The notes under the pieces: model-generated
What the model saw: only the letters and a program-made list of their open reading frames with translations
Told to the model about the DNA's origin: nothing
Database searches by the model: none
Position numbers and translations under genes: made by a program
In this document: positions 55,411 to 64,000 of the stretch, in pieces
Layout: every line of letters begins with the position of its first letter
Numbering within the stretch: position 1 is the stretch's first letter
Assembly: GCF_029840635.1 (NCBI RefSeq)
Contig: NZ_JAOCCU010000008.1
Location: 92,532 to 156,531 of the forward strand
Length of the DNA: 64,000 bases
Origin: Mitsuaria sp. GD03876
GTDB taxonomy: Bacteria > Pseudomonadota > Gammaproteobacteria > Burkholderiales > Burkholderiaceae_C
Reading direction: 5' to 3'

Positions 55411-56160
55411 CGGCTCGCCGACCGTGCACCAGCCGCCGCCGCTGACGGCGCCGACGCCGGCGGCTTCGAGCCGCTGCCGCGCGAGACCGTAGAGATCGGC
55501 GCGCCAGCGCGGCTCGCCCTGCTCGTTGGGCTGGAAGCGGAACAGCGGTTGGTCGCGCTCGAGCGGCTCGGCGCCGAAGGCCGCGAGCACGTCGGCACCG
55601 ACCTCGAAACGCGCCGGACCGATGCACGCGCCCATCCAGGCTTGCAGCTCGTCGGGCGCGCAGAACGCGGCGTCGCACATGGCGTCGACGGTGTGACGCA
55701 GCACGCCGCCGGCCAGGCCGCGCCAACCGGCATGCGCGGCGCCGACGACGCCCGGCCCCGCGAACAGCACCGGCAGGCAGTCCGCCACCATCACCGCGCA
55801 GGCGAGCGACGGATCGGTGCTGATCGACGCATCGGCCGGCTCGGGATCCGCGCCGGGCAGCGCGTGATCGGCGCGCAGATGCAACACCGTGGTCCCGTGA
55901 ACCTGCTTCAGGAAAACCGGCGTGGCGCCGATCGCGGCGGCCACGCGGCGTCGGTTCTCGGCGACGTTCGCCGGCTCGTCGCCGACCGATCGTCCGAGGT
56001 TGAGGCTGGTCAACCCCTGCTGGTCGGCCGGCGCCTGCGGTCCGCCGCTGACGCCGCCGGCGCGCGTGGTCATGAACGCCTCGACCCGCGGCGCCCGCCA
56101 GTCCGGGCGCAACCAGTCGGCATGCGGCGCGTCGAGGCCGGCGTCCGCGTCACTCCGCAT
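55330..56160 (-). CDS. pgeF: Purine nucleoside phosphorylase PgeF (YfiH/laccase-domain)
   Basis: Polyphenol-oxidase/YfiH-family protein (276 aa), linked to peptidoglycan editing and purine nucleoside phosphorolysis. The His/Cys metal site is seen as LKQVHGT, VMVADCLPV and AAHAGWRGLAGG. The ATG at 56160 overlaps the end of maiA by 11 bp; a GTG at 56172 is an alternative. 81 bp of its 3' end overlap the convergent small membrane-protein gene. Confidence 0.93.
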   Translation of the reverse strand: MRSDADAGLDAPHADWLRPDWRAPRVEAFMTTRAGGVSGGPQAPADQQGLTSLNLGRSVGDEPANVAENRRRVAAAIGATPVFLKQVHGTTVLHLRADHALPGADPEPADASISTDPSLACAVMVADCLPVLFAGPGVVGAAHAGWRGLAGGVLRHTVDAMCDAAFCAPDELQAWMGACIGPARFEVGADVLAAFGAEPLERDQPLFRFQPNEQGEPRWRADLYGLARQRLEAAGVGAVSGGGWCTVGEPSRFFSFRHERVSGLRSGRMAAVIRLR

Positions 56161-56788
56161 CGGGACAGGCACTCGGCTGGGTCTTGTTGAAGGCGTCGAG
56201 CGCCATGCAGTGATCGTGGATCTTCATCACCGTCGGCACATGGTCCAGGCGGCAATCGAAACGCCGTGCGTTGAACACCTGCGGCACCAGCACGCAGTCG
56301 GCCATCGTCGGCGTGTCGCCGAAGCAGAACCGCCCGGCGCGGCCTTCATGCGCGAGGCGCTGCTCGACGATCGCCAGCCCGCTCTCGACCCAGTGGCGGT
56401 ACCAGCGGGTCTTGTCGTCCTCGCTGACGCCGAGGTCCTTGACCAGGTAGCGCAGCACCCGCAGGTTGTTCAGCGGATGGATCTCGCAGGCGATGTCCTG
56501 CGCGATCGCGCGCACGTAGGCGCGGCACAGCGCGTCGCCGGGCAGCAGCGGCGGCTCGGGATGGGTCTCGTCCAGGTACTCGATGATCGCCATCGACTGG
56601 GTGACCACCGCGTCCTCGTCCTTGAGCAGCGGGACCAGCCGCGACGCGGAGACTGCCGCGTACGACTCGTTGAACTGCTCGTTCTTCGCGAGGTGGACCG
56701 ACCGGTAGTCGAAGTCGATGCCCTTGAGCGCAAGCGCGATGCGCACGCGGAACGAAGCCGACGAGCGGAAGTAGTTGTAGAGCTGCAT
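56150..56788 (-). CDS. maiA: Maleylacetoacetate isomerase
   Basis: Glutathione-dependent isomerase of the zeta class (212 aa) between HmgA and FahA in tyrosine/homogentisate degradation. The signature SSASFRVRIALALKG near the start contains the catalytic Ser, followed by YDETH-type GSH-site residues (SMAIIEYLDETHP). It is 25 kb from hmgA-fahA, so the pathway is split. Start ATG 56788. Confidence 0.95.
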   Translation of the reverse strand: MQLYNYFRSSASFRVRIALALKGIDFDYRSVHLAKNEQFNESYAAVSASRLVPLLKDEDAVVTQSMAIIEYLDETHPEPPLLPGDALCRAYVRAIAQDIACEIHPLNNLRVLRYLVKDLGVSEDDKTRWYRHWVESGLAIVEQRLAHEGRAGRFCFGDTPTMADCVLVPQVFNARRFDCRLDHVPTVMKIHDHCMALDAFNKTQPSACPDAE

Positions 56789-56816
56789 GGCGGGGGATCA
56801 TGCCACGCGAGGCCGC

Positions 56817-56822
56817 TACACT
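56817..56822 (+). promoter_or_regulatory. TACACT -10 element before the Nudix gene
   Basis: GCTACACT ends 7 nt before the ATG at 56830, without a ribosome site. Same layout as at 10431 and 19648. Confidence 0.4.
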
Positions 56823-56829
56823 GCGCGCC

Positions 56830-57378
56830 ATGTTCCAAGCGCGGCGCTACCAGCATTGCCCCACCTGCGGCGGCCAGATCGACTACCGCGTCCCGGCCGA
56901 CGACAACCGGCCGCGCGCGACCTGCACGGCCTGCGGCGCGATCCATTACGAGAACCCGCTGAACGTCGTCGGCACCTTGCCGGTGTGGGGCGAGCAGGTG
57001 CTGCTGTGCAAGCGCGCGATCGAGCCGCGGCGGGGCAAGTGGACCTTGCCGGCGGGCTTCATGGAACTGGGCGAGACGCTGGCCGAAGGCGCGCAGCGCG
57101 AGACCGTCGAGGAAGCCGGCGCGCGCATCGAGCTGCAGAACCTGTACTGCGTGATGAACGTGGTCCGCGTCGGGCAGGTCCATCTCTTCTACCGCGCCGC
57201 GCTGCTGAGCCCCGAGTTCGATCCGGGCCCGGAGACGCTGGAAGCGCGGCTGTTCCACGAGCACGAGATCCCCTGGGACGAGATCGCCTTCCACACGATC
57301 GAGGAAACGCTGCGCCGCTTCTTCGAGGACCGGCGCGCGGGCACCGGGTATCCGCTGCACACCGCGGACATCGACTGA
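56830..57378 (+). CDS. Zinc-ribbon Nudix hydrolase
   Basis: 182-aa protein: N-terminal zinc ribbon (CPTCGG and CTACGA) and Nudix domain with the box GFMELGETLAEGAQRETVEEAG. The architecture resembles NudC-like NADH/NAD-cap pyrophosphatases and related hydrolases; the exact substrate is uncertain. The ATG at 56830 is preferred over one at 56800 that lacks conserved sequence. It diverges from maiA and is leaderless by sequence. Confidence 0.9.
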   Translation: MFQARRYQHCPTCGGQIDYRVPADDNRPRATCTACGAIHYENPLNVVGTLPVWGEQVLLCKRAIEPRRGKWTLPAGFMELGETLAEGAQRETVEEAGARIELQNLYCVMNVVRVGQVHLFYRAALLSPEFDPGPETLEARLFHEHEIPWDEIAFHTIEETLRRFFEDRRAGTGYPLHTADID

Positions 57379-57411
57379 CGCGTCAGCCACCCACGCCGTC
57401 GGGCATCGGCC

Positions 57412-57777
57412 TCAATTGCGCCGTGTGCCAGAACCCGATGACGAGGATGGCGACCGCCCTCCGTCCTCACGCCCGTGTTCCAGCAACTGGTCGAACTTGG
57501 CGATGACTTCGTCATGCGGCACCGTGTCGCCACGGAGGGCGGCCTTCACGGCGTTGTCCTCCTGACGCTCCATCAGCACCTCGTGAATCGTCACGTTCGG
57601 CTCGTCGGGATCGGTGCGCTCGACCCAGCGCTTGACGAGGAACTCGACGAGCTCGTTCATGTCGACCGTGAGGCGACTCGCCAACGCCTCGACACGGGCC
57701 TTGAGTTGCTCGTCGATCTGGACGTGGAAGTCTGCGCGAGGCATGAAGGAATCGATGGGCTGGAGAAGTGCGGACAT
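57412..57777 (-). CDS. Ribbon-helix-helix, RelB/DinJ-like antitoxin without a partner
   Basis: 121-aa protein. ADFHVQIDEQLKARVEALASRL fits a ribbon-helix-helix N-terminus, and the later TVPHDEVIAKFDQLLEHGR resembles the C-terminal segment of RelB/DinJ antitoxins. The last 25 residues are low-complexity. No toxin gene is beside it: Nudix gene on one side, lapD on the other. Start could be 57777 or the internal ATG at 57744. Assignment is tentative. Confidence 0.6.
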   Translation of the reverse strand: MSALLQPIDSFMPRADFHVQIDEQLKARVEALASRLTVDMNELVEFLVKRWVERTDPDEPNVTIHEVLMERQEDNAVKAALRGDTVPHDEVIAKFDQLLEHGREDGGRSPSSSSGSGTRRN

Positions 57778-57885
57778 TCTGCGCCTGCTCTTTCAACGAC
57801 AAGAGGAAGGCGCGGATTCTGAGAGCTTCAAATCGGATTGCAACAGTGCTTGATGCCCATCAAGCGATTCACCGACTTGGATGAG

Positions 57886-59814
57886 TCAGGGCTTGATCTC
57901 CTGCGCCGACGCCCACGGCCCGGTGATGCCGTCGAGCTCGCAGTCCCACAGCGCCTGCGCGTCGAGCGCATCGGTCACGCCTTCGGCGTAGACCTTCAGC
58001 GACAGGCTGCGCAGCATCACCACCAGGCTGCGCACGAAGGCGGCGCGGCCGGCGTCCGCCGACACGCCCGAGACCACCGCGCTGTCGAGCTTCACGTAGT
58101 CCAGGCCCGCCTGGAAAAGACGATCGATTTGAGCCAGTCCGGCCCCCGCGTGTTCCAGCCCCAGCTGCACGCCGAGCGGCCGCAACTGGCGCCCCAGTTC
58201 CTGCAGCGCCTCGAAGTGCTGCACCGCCGCCGGCTCCGCCAGCTCCAGGCCGATCTGGCGCCGCGCCACGGCCGGTGCCGCCTGCACCAGTTCGCGGGCG
58301 CGGGCGATGAAGCTGCCGTCGTTCAGCGAGGCCGGCGCCACGTTGACGCAGCGCGCGCGATGGTCCTGCTGCGACGCCTGCAGCGCCAGCGCCAAGGCCT
58401 GAAGATCCGCCTCGGCGCTCAGCCGGTGCCGCAACGCCAGCGGCAACCAGCGCGCGGCAGGCTCGAATTCGCCGACCGGATTGAGCTTGAGTTGCAGCGG
58501 GCATTCCAGGTGCAGCACCTGGCGGTCGCGGCCGATCAGCGGGAACTCCAGCAGCCGGCTGCGTTGCTGCGCCAGCGCGTCCGAGATCAGCGCGCGCCAG
58601 GCGCGCTCGCCCTGCGCCACTTCGTCCGACGGCGGCGCCTCGCGCAACTCGAGCACCACGCCGTCGCCCTGCTCCGCCTTCGCCAGCGCCGCGTCGGCCG
58701 CGGCGAACCAGGCGCTCATCGGCTGGTCGCGCATCAGCTCGACCGCGCCCAGCGCGACGCCCACGCCCGCGCCCAGGTTCTGCAAGCCGGCGCGCAACGC
58801 GTCGGCCAACGCCTGCGCCGTGTCGCCGACGACATTGGGCGCCGGCAGCCACAACGCGAAGTCCGAGCCATTGAGCCGGCCCGCCAGGCAACCGCGGACC
58901 TGCTCCGGATAGACGCGCAGCGCCTGCGCGATCGCCACCAGCGCCTGGTCGGTCGCGCCATGGCCCAGCCGTTGGTTCAGGCCCTGCAGGTCCTTCAGGC
59001 GCAGCAGCACCAGCCCCGCGCGCAACGGACCGTCGTCGCGCTCCAGCGCCGAATTCAACTCCGCCACGAACTGCCGCCGGTGCGACAGCCCCGTCAGCTC
59101 GTCGCACAGCAACTGGTGATGCAACGTGCGCAGCTGCTCGGCCTGCGCCTCGAACATCTGCCGGGTCCGCACCACCATCGTGTTCATCGCGCTGGTCAGC
59201 GCGCGCATCTCGGGCACGCGCGGCTCGAGCACTGTCTCGAAGCGCCCCTGCGTCACGCCCTCGGCCTGGCGCACCGCGGTGTCCAGCGGACGGCGCAGCC
59301 GCGACAGCACCACCGCCGCCGCCACGCCGGTGATCACGCCCACCAGCGCCAGCCAGGACGCGGTGCTGAGCGTGGCGCGCCACAGCGCCTCGTGCACGTA
59401 GCCGGTCTGGCCGCGCAACTCGATCTCGCCGACCGCCTTCCAGCCGTCGGACACCTTGGCCAGGCCCGGCGCCACGTCCAGCGGCAGCAGCGCGACGAAC
59501 CAACCCGGCGCATGCGAGAGCTGCGGCGTCTCCAGATGGCGCTCGAACACCTGCGCGCCGCTGCCGTCGCGCCAGCGCACGCTCTCGTAGGCACCGGCGT
59601 CGAACTGCGCCGAGATCAGCAGCGACATCAACTCCGCGTCGCCCTTCTGCTGCGACAGCGCCAGCGCCAGCGCGTTGGCGTTGTCGGCGTTCTTGAGCTG
59701 CGCCTGCGTCTGCAGCAGCTCGCGCAAGGACCAGGTGCTCACCGCCACGCCGCCCAGCACCGAGGCCAGCACCGCGCCCAGGACCAGGCACCAGATTTGT
59801 CTTATCAGGGACAT
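57886..59814 (-). CDS. lapD: LapD-type c-di-GMP receptor
   Basis: Inner-membrane receptor (642 aa): first helix, periplasmic LapD/MoxY-N domain (about 25-150), second helix, HAMP-like segment, then degenerate GGDEF (NGSDF at the active site) and EAL (LECPLQL instead of EAL) domains. The degenerate sites mean it binds rather than makes or breaks c-di-GMP. It sits 31 bp downstream of lapG, supporting the LapD/LapG pairing. Confidence 0.93.
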   Translation of the reverse strand: MSLIRQIWCLVLGAVLASVLGGVAVSTWSLRELLQTQAQLKNADNANALALALSQQKGDAELMSLLISAQFDAGAYESVRWRDGSGAQVFERHLETPQLSHAPGWFVALLPLDVAPGLAKVSDGWKAVGEIELRGQTGYVHEALWRATLSTASWLALVGVITGVAAAVVLSRLRRPLDTAVRQAEGVTQGRFETVLEPRVPEMRALTSAMNTMVVRTRQMFEAQAEQLRTLHHQLLCDELTGLSHRRQFVAELNSALERDDGPLRAGLVLLRLKDLQGLNQRLGHGATDQALVAIAQALRVYPEQVRGCLAGRLNGSDFALWLPAPNVVGDTAQALADALRAGLQNLGAGVGVALGAVELMRDQPMSAWFAAADAALAKAEQGDGVVLELREAPPSDEVAQGERAWRALISDALAQQRSRLLEFPLIGRDRQVLHLECPLQLKLNPVGEFEPAARWLPLALRHRLSAEADLQALALALQASQQDHRARCVNVAPASLNDGSFIARARELVQAAPAVARRQIGLELAEPAAVQHFEALQELGRQLRPLGVQLGLEHAGAGLAQIDRLFQAGLDYVKLDSAVVSGVSADAGRAAFVRSLVVMLRSLSLKVYAEGVTDALDAQALWDCELDGITGPWASAQEIKP

Positions 59815-59845
59815 GTGTTGAATTCTCCGTCGCCGGGCCGCCTCA

Positions 59846-60532
59846 TCAGAACCCCTCCGCCTTGGCCTTGGCCAGCAGCTCGCGCCACAACGACAGGCGC
59901 GCCAGCGGATTGCCCGCCGTGGTCGCGCCGACGCCGGTCCACAAGCCCTCGCCGTTGAAGCTGAACACCGGCGTCAAGTCCGGCCGCAGCGACGCCGGCC
60001 GGATCTCGGGATTGATATTGTCCAGAATCAAGGGCTCGGCGTCCGGCTGCGGATAGTAGGCCAGGACCATGTGCGCCTGCGGCCGGCCCTGGAACTGCGC
60101 CCGCACGTAGACCATCCTCAGCCGGGACTGCGGCACGTTGGCCGCCAGCAGGCTCATGTACTTGGCGATCGCGTAGTCCTCGCAGTCGCCCGCGCCCTTG
60201 TCCAGCAGCTCCAGCGGCGTGGCCCAGTAATCCACCTGGCCCCAGACCTCGATGTCGTCGCGGAACGCCACGCGCTGGTTGAAGAAATTGTTGACCGTGG
60301 TCAGCCGGTCGCGCTCGTCGGCCTGGGCGGCCGCGCGGTCCGCCATCTGCACCATCGCCCGCACCGCCGCCTGCGTCTTCGGGGACAGCTTGGCGGCCGA
60401 CTCGGCCAGCCGGTCCTTGTCCCAGCCCCAGGCCAGCGCGGACCACAAGCCCGCCACGCACGCCAGCGCCGCCAGCGCCGGCCGGACGGTCCGGGCAGCG
60501 CGCGTCGCTGTGCGAGTGACGAAACGTGACAT
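59846..60532 (-). CDS. lapG: LapG periplasmic cysteine protease
   Basis: Transglutaminase-like protease (228 aa from 60532) that cleaves surface adhesins such as LapA when LapD releases it. The triad Cys117 (GAGDCEDY), His154 (AHMVLA) and Asp171 (ILDNIN) has the same 37- and 17-residue spacing as Pseudomonas LapG (135/172/189). N-terminal signal anchor ends near SALAWG. No adhesin gene is in the window. Confidence 0.95.
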   Translation of the reverse strand: MSRFVTRTATRAARTVRPALAALACVAGLWSALAWGWDKDRLAESAAKLSPKTQAAVRAMVQMADRAAAQADERDRLTTVNNFFNQRVAFRDDIEVWGQVDYWATPLELLDKGAGDCEDYAIAKYMSLLAANVPQSRLRMVYVRAQFQGRPQAHMVLAYYPQPDAEPLILDNINPEIRPASLRPDLTPVFSFNGEGLWTGVGATTAGNPLARLSLWRELLAKAKAEGF

Positions 60533-60659
60533 GCGCTGCAATGTATCTGCCTCCGTGCACCCGCCCGGGCGAACCACGACGCGGCCTCGGACAACCGGCA
60601 ATTTGCCGCACCGCCGTCACGCACCCGCGTGGGCCCCGCCGGGATAATCCGGCGCTCAC

Positions 60660-61526
60660 ATGAAGACCCAAGCCGTCCGCCAGGAACTGGAACAGGCCCG
60701 CGCCAACGGGCCGCTGCGCCAGATCCAGATCCCCCCGTGCCCCGAGCTGCTGCAGCGGCTGCGCGCGGCGATGTCGCTGCCGCAACCCGACCTCAACGAG
60801 GTCGGTCGCGTCGCCGCCGCCGACGTCGCCATGTCCGCGACGCTGCTGCGCGTGGCCAACAGCCCGTTGCACCTCGTGGCAGGCAACGTGCCTTGCACCA
60901 CCGTCGGACAGGCGATGTACCGCCTCGGCCTGGACGAAAGCGTCGCGCTGATGCAGGCCTTCCTGGTGCGACACGCCATCCCGGTCAACAGCCCGCACCT
61001 CCTGCGCTTCTGGCAACGCTCGACCAAACGCGCCATCGCCATGGGCTTCATCGCCGGCCAACTGCCCGGCATGCGCGTGGACCTCGCCCAAAGCTATGGC
61101 CTGTTCTGCCATGTCGGCATGCCGGTACTGCTGCAAAGCGTGCGCGGCTACGGCGCCACCATGGTCGAAGCCGCCGCACGCATCGACCGGCCCTACATCA
61201 AGACCGAGAACGTCAACCACCGCACCGACCACGCCGTCGTCGGCGCGCTCGTCATCAAGGTCTGGAACCTCGCGCCCGAGTTGATGACCGCCATCCGGCT
61301 TCATCACGACTTCGAGGCGCTCCATGACGACAGCATCGATCCTGAAGTCCGCACGCTGATCGCGGCTGGACTCATCGCTGAGCAATTGATGCGACAGCAC
61401 GAAGGACTCGACGCGGACGTGGATTGGGCAGCCAACCGCGACGCGGCATTGGCTTGGCTCCACCTCCCCGAAGACGAACTCGAACAGTGGGATGAGACGC
61501 TGCGGGACATGCTCGACGAGGCTTGA
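60660..61526 (+). CDS. HDOD-domain signalling protein
   Basis: 288-aa HDOD protein (residues about 20-220), the metal-less relative of HD-GYP used in signal transduction. PPCPELLQRLRAAM and ADVAMSATLLRVANSPLH are typical. GATAAT lies 11 nt before the ATG. It is divergent from lapG, so its gap may carry shared control with the LapD/G pair; function unknown. Confidence 0.87.
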   Translation: MKTQAVRQELEQARANGPLRQIQIPPCPELLQRLRAAMSLPQPDLNEVGRVAAADVAMSATLLRVANSPLHLVAGNVPCTTVGQAMYRLGLDESVALMQAFLVRHAIPVNSPHLLRFWQRSTKRAIAMGFIAGQLPGMRVDLAQSYGLFCHVGMPVLLQSVRGYGATMVEAAARIDRPYIKTENVNHRTDHAVVGALVIKVWNLAPELMTAIRLHHDFEALHDDSIDPEVRTLIAAGLIAEQLMRQHEGLDADVDWAANRDAALAWLHLPEDELEQWDETLRDMLDEA

Positions 61527-61598
61527 GATCGTCTTGCGAAGCCAGGGGGCGGCGAGGGGCGAGTGGCGAAGGGGGCGTGACGTCGATGGGCGAAGGGG

Positions 61599-62480
61599 TC
61601 AGGGGCGGACTGCCACTCGGGCGGCGGCCAGGTCCCAGCGGGCGCAGCCCACGCTCTTGAACAACCGCGTGCGGTGGTCGTCGACCGGCTGCTGACCCAT
61701 CACCAGATCCTCGATCGCGTCCTGCGGTTCGAAGCGGCCAGCCGCCATCAGGTCACCCGCCTCGGCTTGCGCGCCGACCGGGTCATCCACCCAGACCTGC
61801 GCGCCGCGGACCAGCTCCGGCGGCAGCTCGACCATGTCGTCGCGGAAGGCGCCGACGCCGATCACCACCGCGCCCTCGCCCACGCCCGGCCGCAGCACCG
61901 GCACGCGGCTCGTCGTCGCGCAGACGATCAGGTCCCAGGGCTGGCGCGTCTGCGCCTCCGGGGCCAGCGGCTGGACGCCGAGTTCCTCGACGAAGCCCGG
62001 TACCGACTGGTGTCCCTGCACATGGATGCTGGCCTGCGGATGCAGCGCCTGCAGCGCCTCGACATGCGCGCGCGCCTGCACGCCGCCGCCGACCACCAGC
62101 GCGCGGCGCGGCGCCTGGCGCGCCAGGTGCTGCAGCGCGAGCATGCTGACCGCGGCCGTGCGGCGCGCGGTCAGCGCGGGACCGTCCAGCACCGCCAGGC
62201 GTTGGCCGGTACGGCTGTCCAGCACGACGACCTCGCCCGAGATCGTCGGCAGCCCGAGCGCCGCGTTGCGCGGATGCACGCTGACGAGCTTGGTGATCGA
62301 CAAGGTGTCGCTCAGGCAAGGCATCACCAGCAGCACGCCGTCCTGGCGCAGCGGCAGCACCTGCCGCGGCGGGCAGGTGAGCCGGCCGTCGCGATGCTCG
62401 CGACAGACCCGGGCGATCTCCTCCATCAGGAGGGACCACGGCAGCGCCCGCGCGGTGGCGGCGGCGTCGAGGACCAGCAT
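61599..62480 (-). CDS. Ornithine cyclodeaminase/mu-crystallin family oxidoreductase
   Basis: NAD(P)-dependent enzyme (293 aa) of the OCD family (ornithine cyclodeaminase, alanine or pyrroline-2-carboxylate reductase). DGPALTARRTAAVSMLALQ and the nucleotide fold VVGGGVQARAHVEAL are typical; GVGAFRDDMVELPPELV near the end. Start MLVLDAAA at 62480. Which reaction it performs cannot be told. It follows lpdA by 26 bp. Confidence 0.85.
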   Translation of the reverse strand: MLVLDAAATARALPWSLLMEEIARVCREHRDGRLTCPPRQVLPLRQDGVLLVMPCLSDTLSITKLVSVHPRNAALGLPTISGEVVVLDSRTGQRLAVLDGPALTARRTAAVSMLALQHLARQAPRRALVVGGGVQARAHVEALQALHPQASIHVQGHQSVPGFVEELGVQPLAPEAQTRQPWDLIVCATTSRVPVLRPGVGEGAVVIGVGAFRDDMVELPPELVRGAQVWVDDPVGAQAEAGDLMAAGRFEPQDAIEDLVMGQQPVDDHRTRLFKSVGCARWDLAAARVAVRP

Positions 62481-62506
62481 CCGGGCGCGGGCTCCGTGGT
62501 GGCGGC

Positions 62507-64000
62507 TTACTTGCGCGGCGGCGGCACGTCGGTGCACGAGCCGTGCGCGACTTCCGCGGCCAGGCCGATCGACTCGCCCAGCGTCGGGTGCGGGTGGATC
62601 GTCTTGCCGATGTCGACCGCGTCCGCGCCCATCTCGATCGCCAGCGCGATCTCGCCGATCATGTCGCCCGCATGCGTGCCGACGATGCCGCCGCCGATGA
62701 TGCGGTGGGTCTCCTCGTCGAACAGCAGCTTGGTGAAGCCCTCGTCACGCCCGTTGGCGATCGCGCGGCCCGAGGCCGACCACGGCAGCAGGCCCTTCTT
62801 GACCTTGATGCCGCGGGCCTTGGCCTCGTCCTCGGTCACGCCGACCCAGGCCACCTCCGGATCGGTGTAGGCGACGCTCGGGATCACGCGCGCATCGAAG
62901 CGCGACTTGGCCAGCGCGTCGTCGCCCAGCAGTTCGCCGGCGATGACTTCCGCGGCCACGTGGCCCTCGTGCACCGCCTTGTGCGCCAGCATCGGCTGGC
63001 CGACGATGTCGCCGATCGCGAAGACGTTGGCCACGTTGGTGCGCATCTGCACGTCCACCGGGATGAAGCCGCGGTCGGTGACCACGACGCCGGCCTTGTC
63101 CGCGCCGATCTTCTTGCCGTTGGGCGTGCGGCCCACCGCCTGCAGCACCAGGTCGTAGACCTGCGGCTCCTTCGGCGCGCCCTCGCCTTCGAAGGTCACC
63201 TTGATGCCCTCGGGCGTGGCCTCGGCCGCGACCGTCTTCGTGTTCAACATGATGTTGTCGAAGCGCGGCGCGTTCATCTTCTGCCAGACCTTGACCAGGT
63301 CACGGTCCGCGCCGGTCATCAGCGTGGGCAGCATTTCCACGACGTCCAGGCGCGCGCCCAGCGTCGAGTACACCGTCCCCATCTCCAGGCCGATGATGCC
63401 GCCGCCGACGATCAGCATGCGCTTCGGGCTCGTGGCGAGCTCCAGCGCGCCGGTCGAGTCGATCACGCGCGGGTCGTTGGGCATGAAGGGCAGGCGCACC
63501 GCCTGCGAGCCCGCCGCCAGGATGACCTTGCGGAACTTCAGCGTCTGGGTCTTGCCGGTGCGCTCCTGGCCCTCGCCGCCGGTCTCCTCGACCGACAGGT
63601 GGTTCGCATCCAGCAGCGTGCCGTAGCCGCGGATCACCGTGACCTTGCGCATCTTGGCCATCATGGCCAGGCCGCCGGTCAGCTTGCCGATGACCTTCTT
63701 CTTGTGCGTCAGCAGCTTGGGCAGCTCGACCTTGGGTTCGCCGAACTCGACGCCCAGGTCGGCGAAGTGCTTGACCTCGTCCATCACCGCCGCCACGTGC
63801 AGCAGCGCCTTGGACGGGATGCAGCCCACGTTCAGGCACACGCCGCCCAGCGTCGCGTAGCGCTCGACCAGCGCGACCTTCAGGCCCAGGTCGGCCGCGC
63901 GGAACGCCGCCGAGTAACCGCCAGGCCCGCCGCCGAGCACGATCACGTCGTACTCGCCTTCGGCCGGGCCGGTGTAGGTCGCGGCCTGCGGGGCCGGGGC
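62507..64000 (-). CDS. lpdA: Dihydrolipoyl dehydrogenase, lipoyl-domain-fused form (5' end beyond window)
   Basis: E3 of pyruvate or 2-oxoglutarate dehydrogenase. The redox site GGVCLNVGCIPSKALL, both dinucleotide folds (IVLGGGPGGYSAAF and LIVGGGIIGLEMG) and catalytic HPHPTLGE are present. The frame stays open to the edge and reads an Ala/Pro linker (APAPQAATYTGPAEGEYD), as in betaproteobacterial E3 proteins with an N-terminal lipoyl domain; that domain is out of view. Confidence 0.95.
   Translation of the reverse strand, partial: APAPQAATYTGPAEGEYDVIVLGGGPGGYSAAFRAADLGLKVALVERYATLGGVCLNVGCIPSKALLHVAAVMDEVKHFADLGVEFGEPKVELPKLLTHKKKVIGKLTGGLAMMAKMRKVTVIRGYGTLLDANHLSVEETGGEGQERTGKTQTLKFRKVILAAGSQAVRLPFMPNDPRVIDSTGALELATSPKRMLIVGGGIIGLEMGTVYSTLGARLDVVEMLPTLMTGADRDLVKVWQKMNAPRFDNIMLNTKTVAAEATPEGIKVTFEGEGAPKEPQVYDLVLQAVGRTPNGKKIGADKAGVVVTDRGFIPVDVQMRTNVANVFAIGDIVGQPMLAHKAVHEGHVAAEVIAGELLGDDALAKSRFDARVIPSVAYTDPEVAWVGVTEDEAKARGIKVKKGLLPWSASGRAIANGRDEGFTKLLFDEETHRIIGGGIVGTHAGDMIGEIALAIEMGADAVDIGKTIHPHPTLGESIGLAAEVAHGSCTDVPPPRK

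Noticed and set aside
1..64000. Search by eye for tRNA, rRNA, CRISPR arrays, IS elements or prophage
   Set aside because: No conserved RNA gene pattern, transposase, integrase or regularly spaced repeat was seen; a program such as tRNAscan could still find a missed tRNA.

Overview
The window is about 64 kb of uniformly GC-rich DNA with dense coding, many ATGA/TGATG stop-start overlaps and typical Burkholderiales gene sets. These include the paaGIKAB operon, NtrBC-GlnA, PhaC-PhaA-PhaB and a lipoyl-linker dihydrolipoyl dehydrogenase. Chitin-active enzymes, the gene content and the composition suggest a chromosomal segment of a Roseateles/Mitsuaria-like betaproteobacterium; the genus is inference. 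No rRNA, tRNA, phage, IS element or CRISPR array was recognised.

Layout. 1-4.7 kb: phenylacetate degradation (paaG-I-K-A-B on the minus strand, paaY divergent) around a perfect 16-bp operator-like palindrome. 4.7-6.9 kb: a two-CBM GH18 chitinase preceded by the 3' remnant of a related chitinase. 6.9-14.9 kb: a sugar kinase, moaA-mobA-GNAT, then selO-msrB-yciB-bolA-peptidyl-prolyl isomerase. 15-26 kb: ybbA/tesA with overlapping divergent starts, a phosphoethanolamine-transferase-like protein, a non-canonical NRAMP transporter, a TPR-GNAT fusion, a spherulin-4-like protein, and a cell-envelope block (FAH-like membrane protein, MipA/OmpV porin, OmpR-type response regulator and kinase) whose two envelope genes share a direct-repeat promoter motif.

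26-33 kb: a homogentisate cluster. An IclR regulator diverges from a run of MBL-fold protein, flavin hydroxylase, DUF2783 protein, hmgA and fahA. The hydroxylase plus the small DUF2783 protein resembles a 3-hydroxyphenylacetate 6-hydroxylase pair feeding homogentisate to HmgA; FahA completes the route together with maiA, which lies 25 kb away. 33-38 kb: a DUF481 protein, a large FecR/DUF6600 protein, peptide deformylase and an MBL hydrolase. 38-43 kb: nitrogen control (ntrC, ntrB, a DUF4124 protein, glnA with a sigma-54 promoter and an NtrC site). 43-51 kb: mixed envelope and metabolic genes. 51-55 kb: the polyhydroxybutyrate operon. 55-64 kb: pgeF, maiA, a Nudix hydrolase, an orphan antitoxin-like gene, a LapD/LapG c-di-GMP proteolysis pair, an HDOD protein, an ornithine cyclodeaminase homologue and lpdA, which runs off the right edge.

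The most unusual object is an 84-bp hairpin repeat found twice. One copy is intergenic (36179-36262). The other (29537-29620) lies in frame inside the flavin hydroxylase, as part of a 120-bp, 40-codon insert. The two copies are 74/84 identical, and a G-C to A-T compensatory change preserves the stem. Other points of interest are the paired promoter motifs near the two-component system, putative leaderless promoters, and a metallo-beta-lactamase-fold protein with an eroded metal motif inside the homogentisate cluster.
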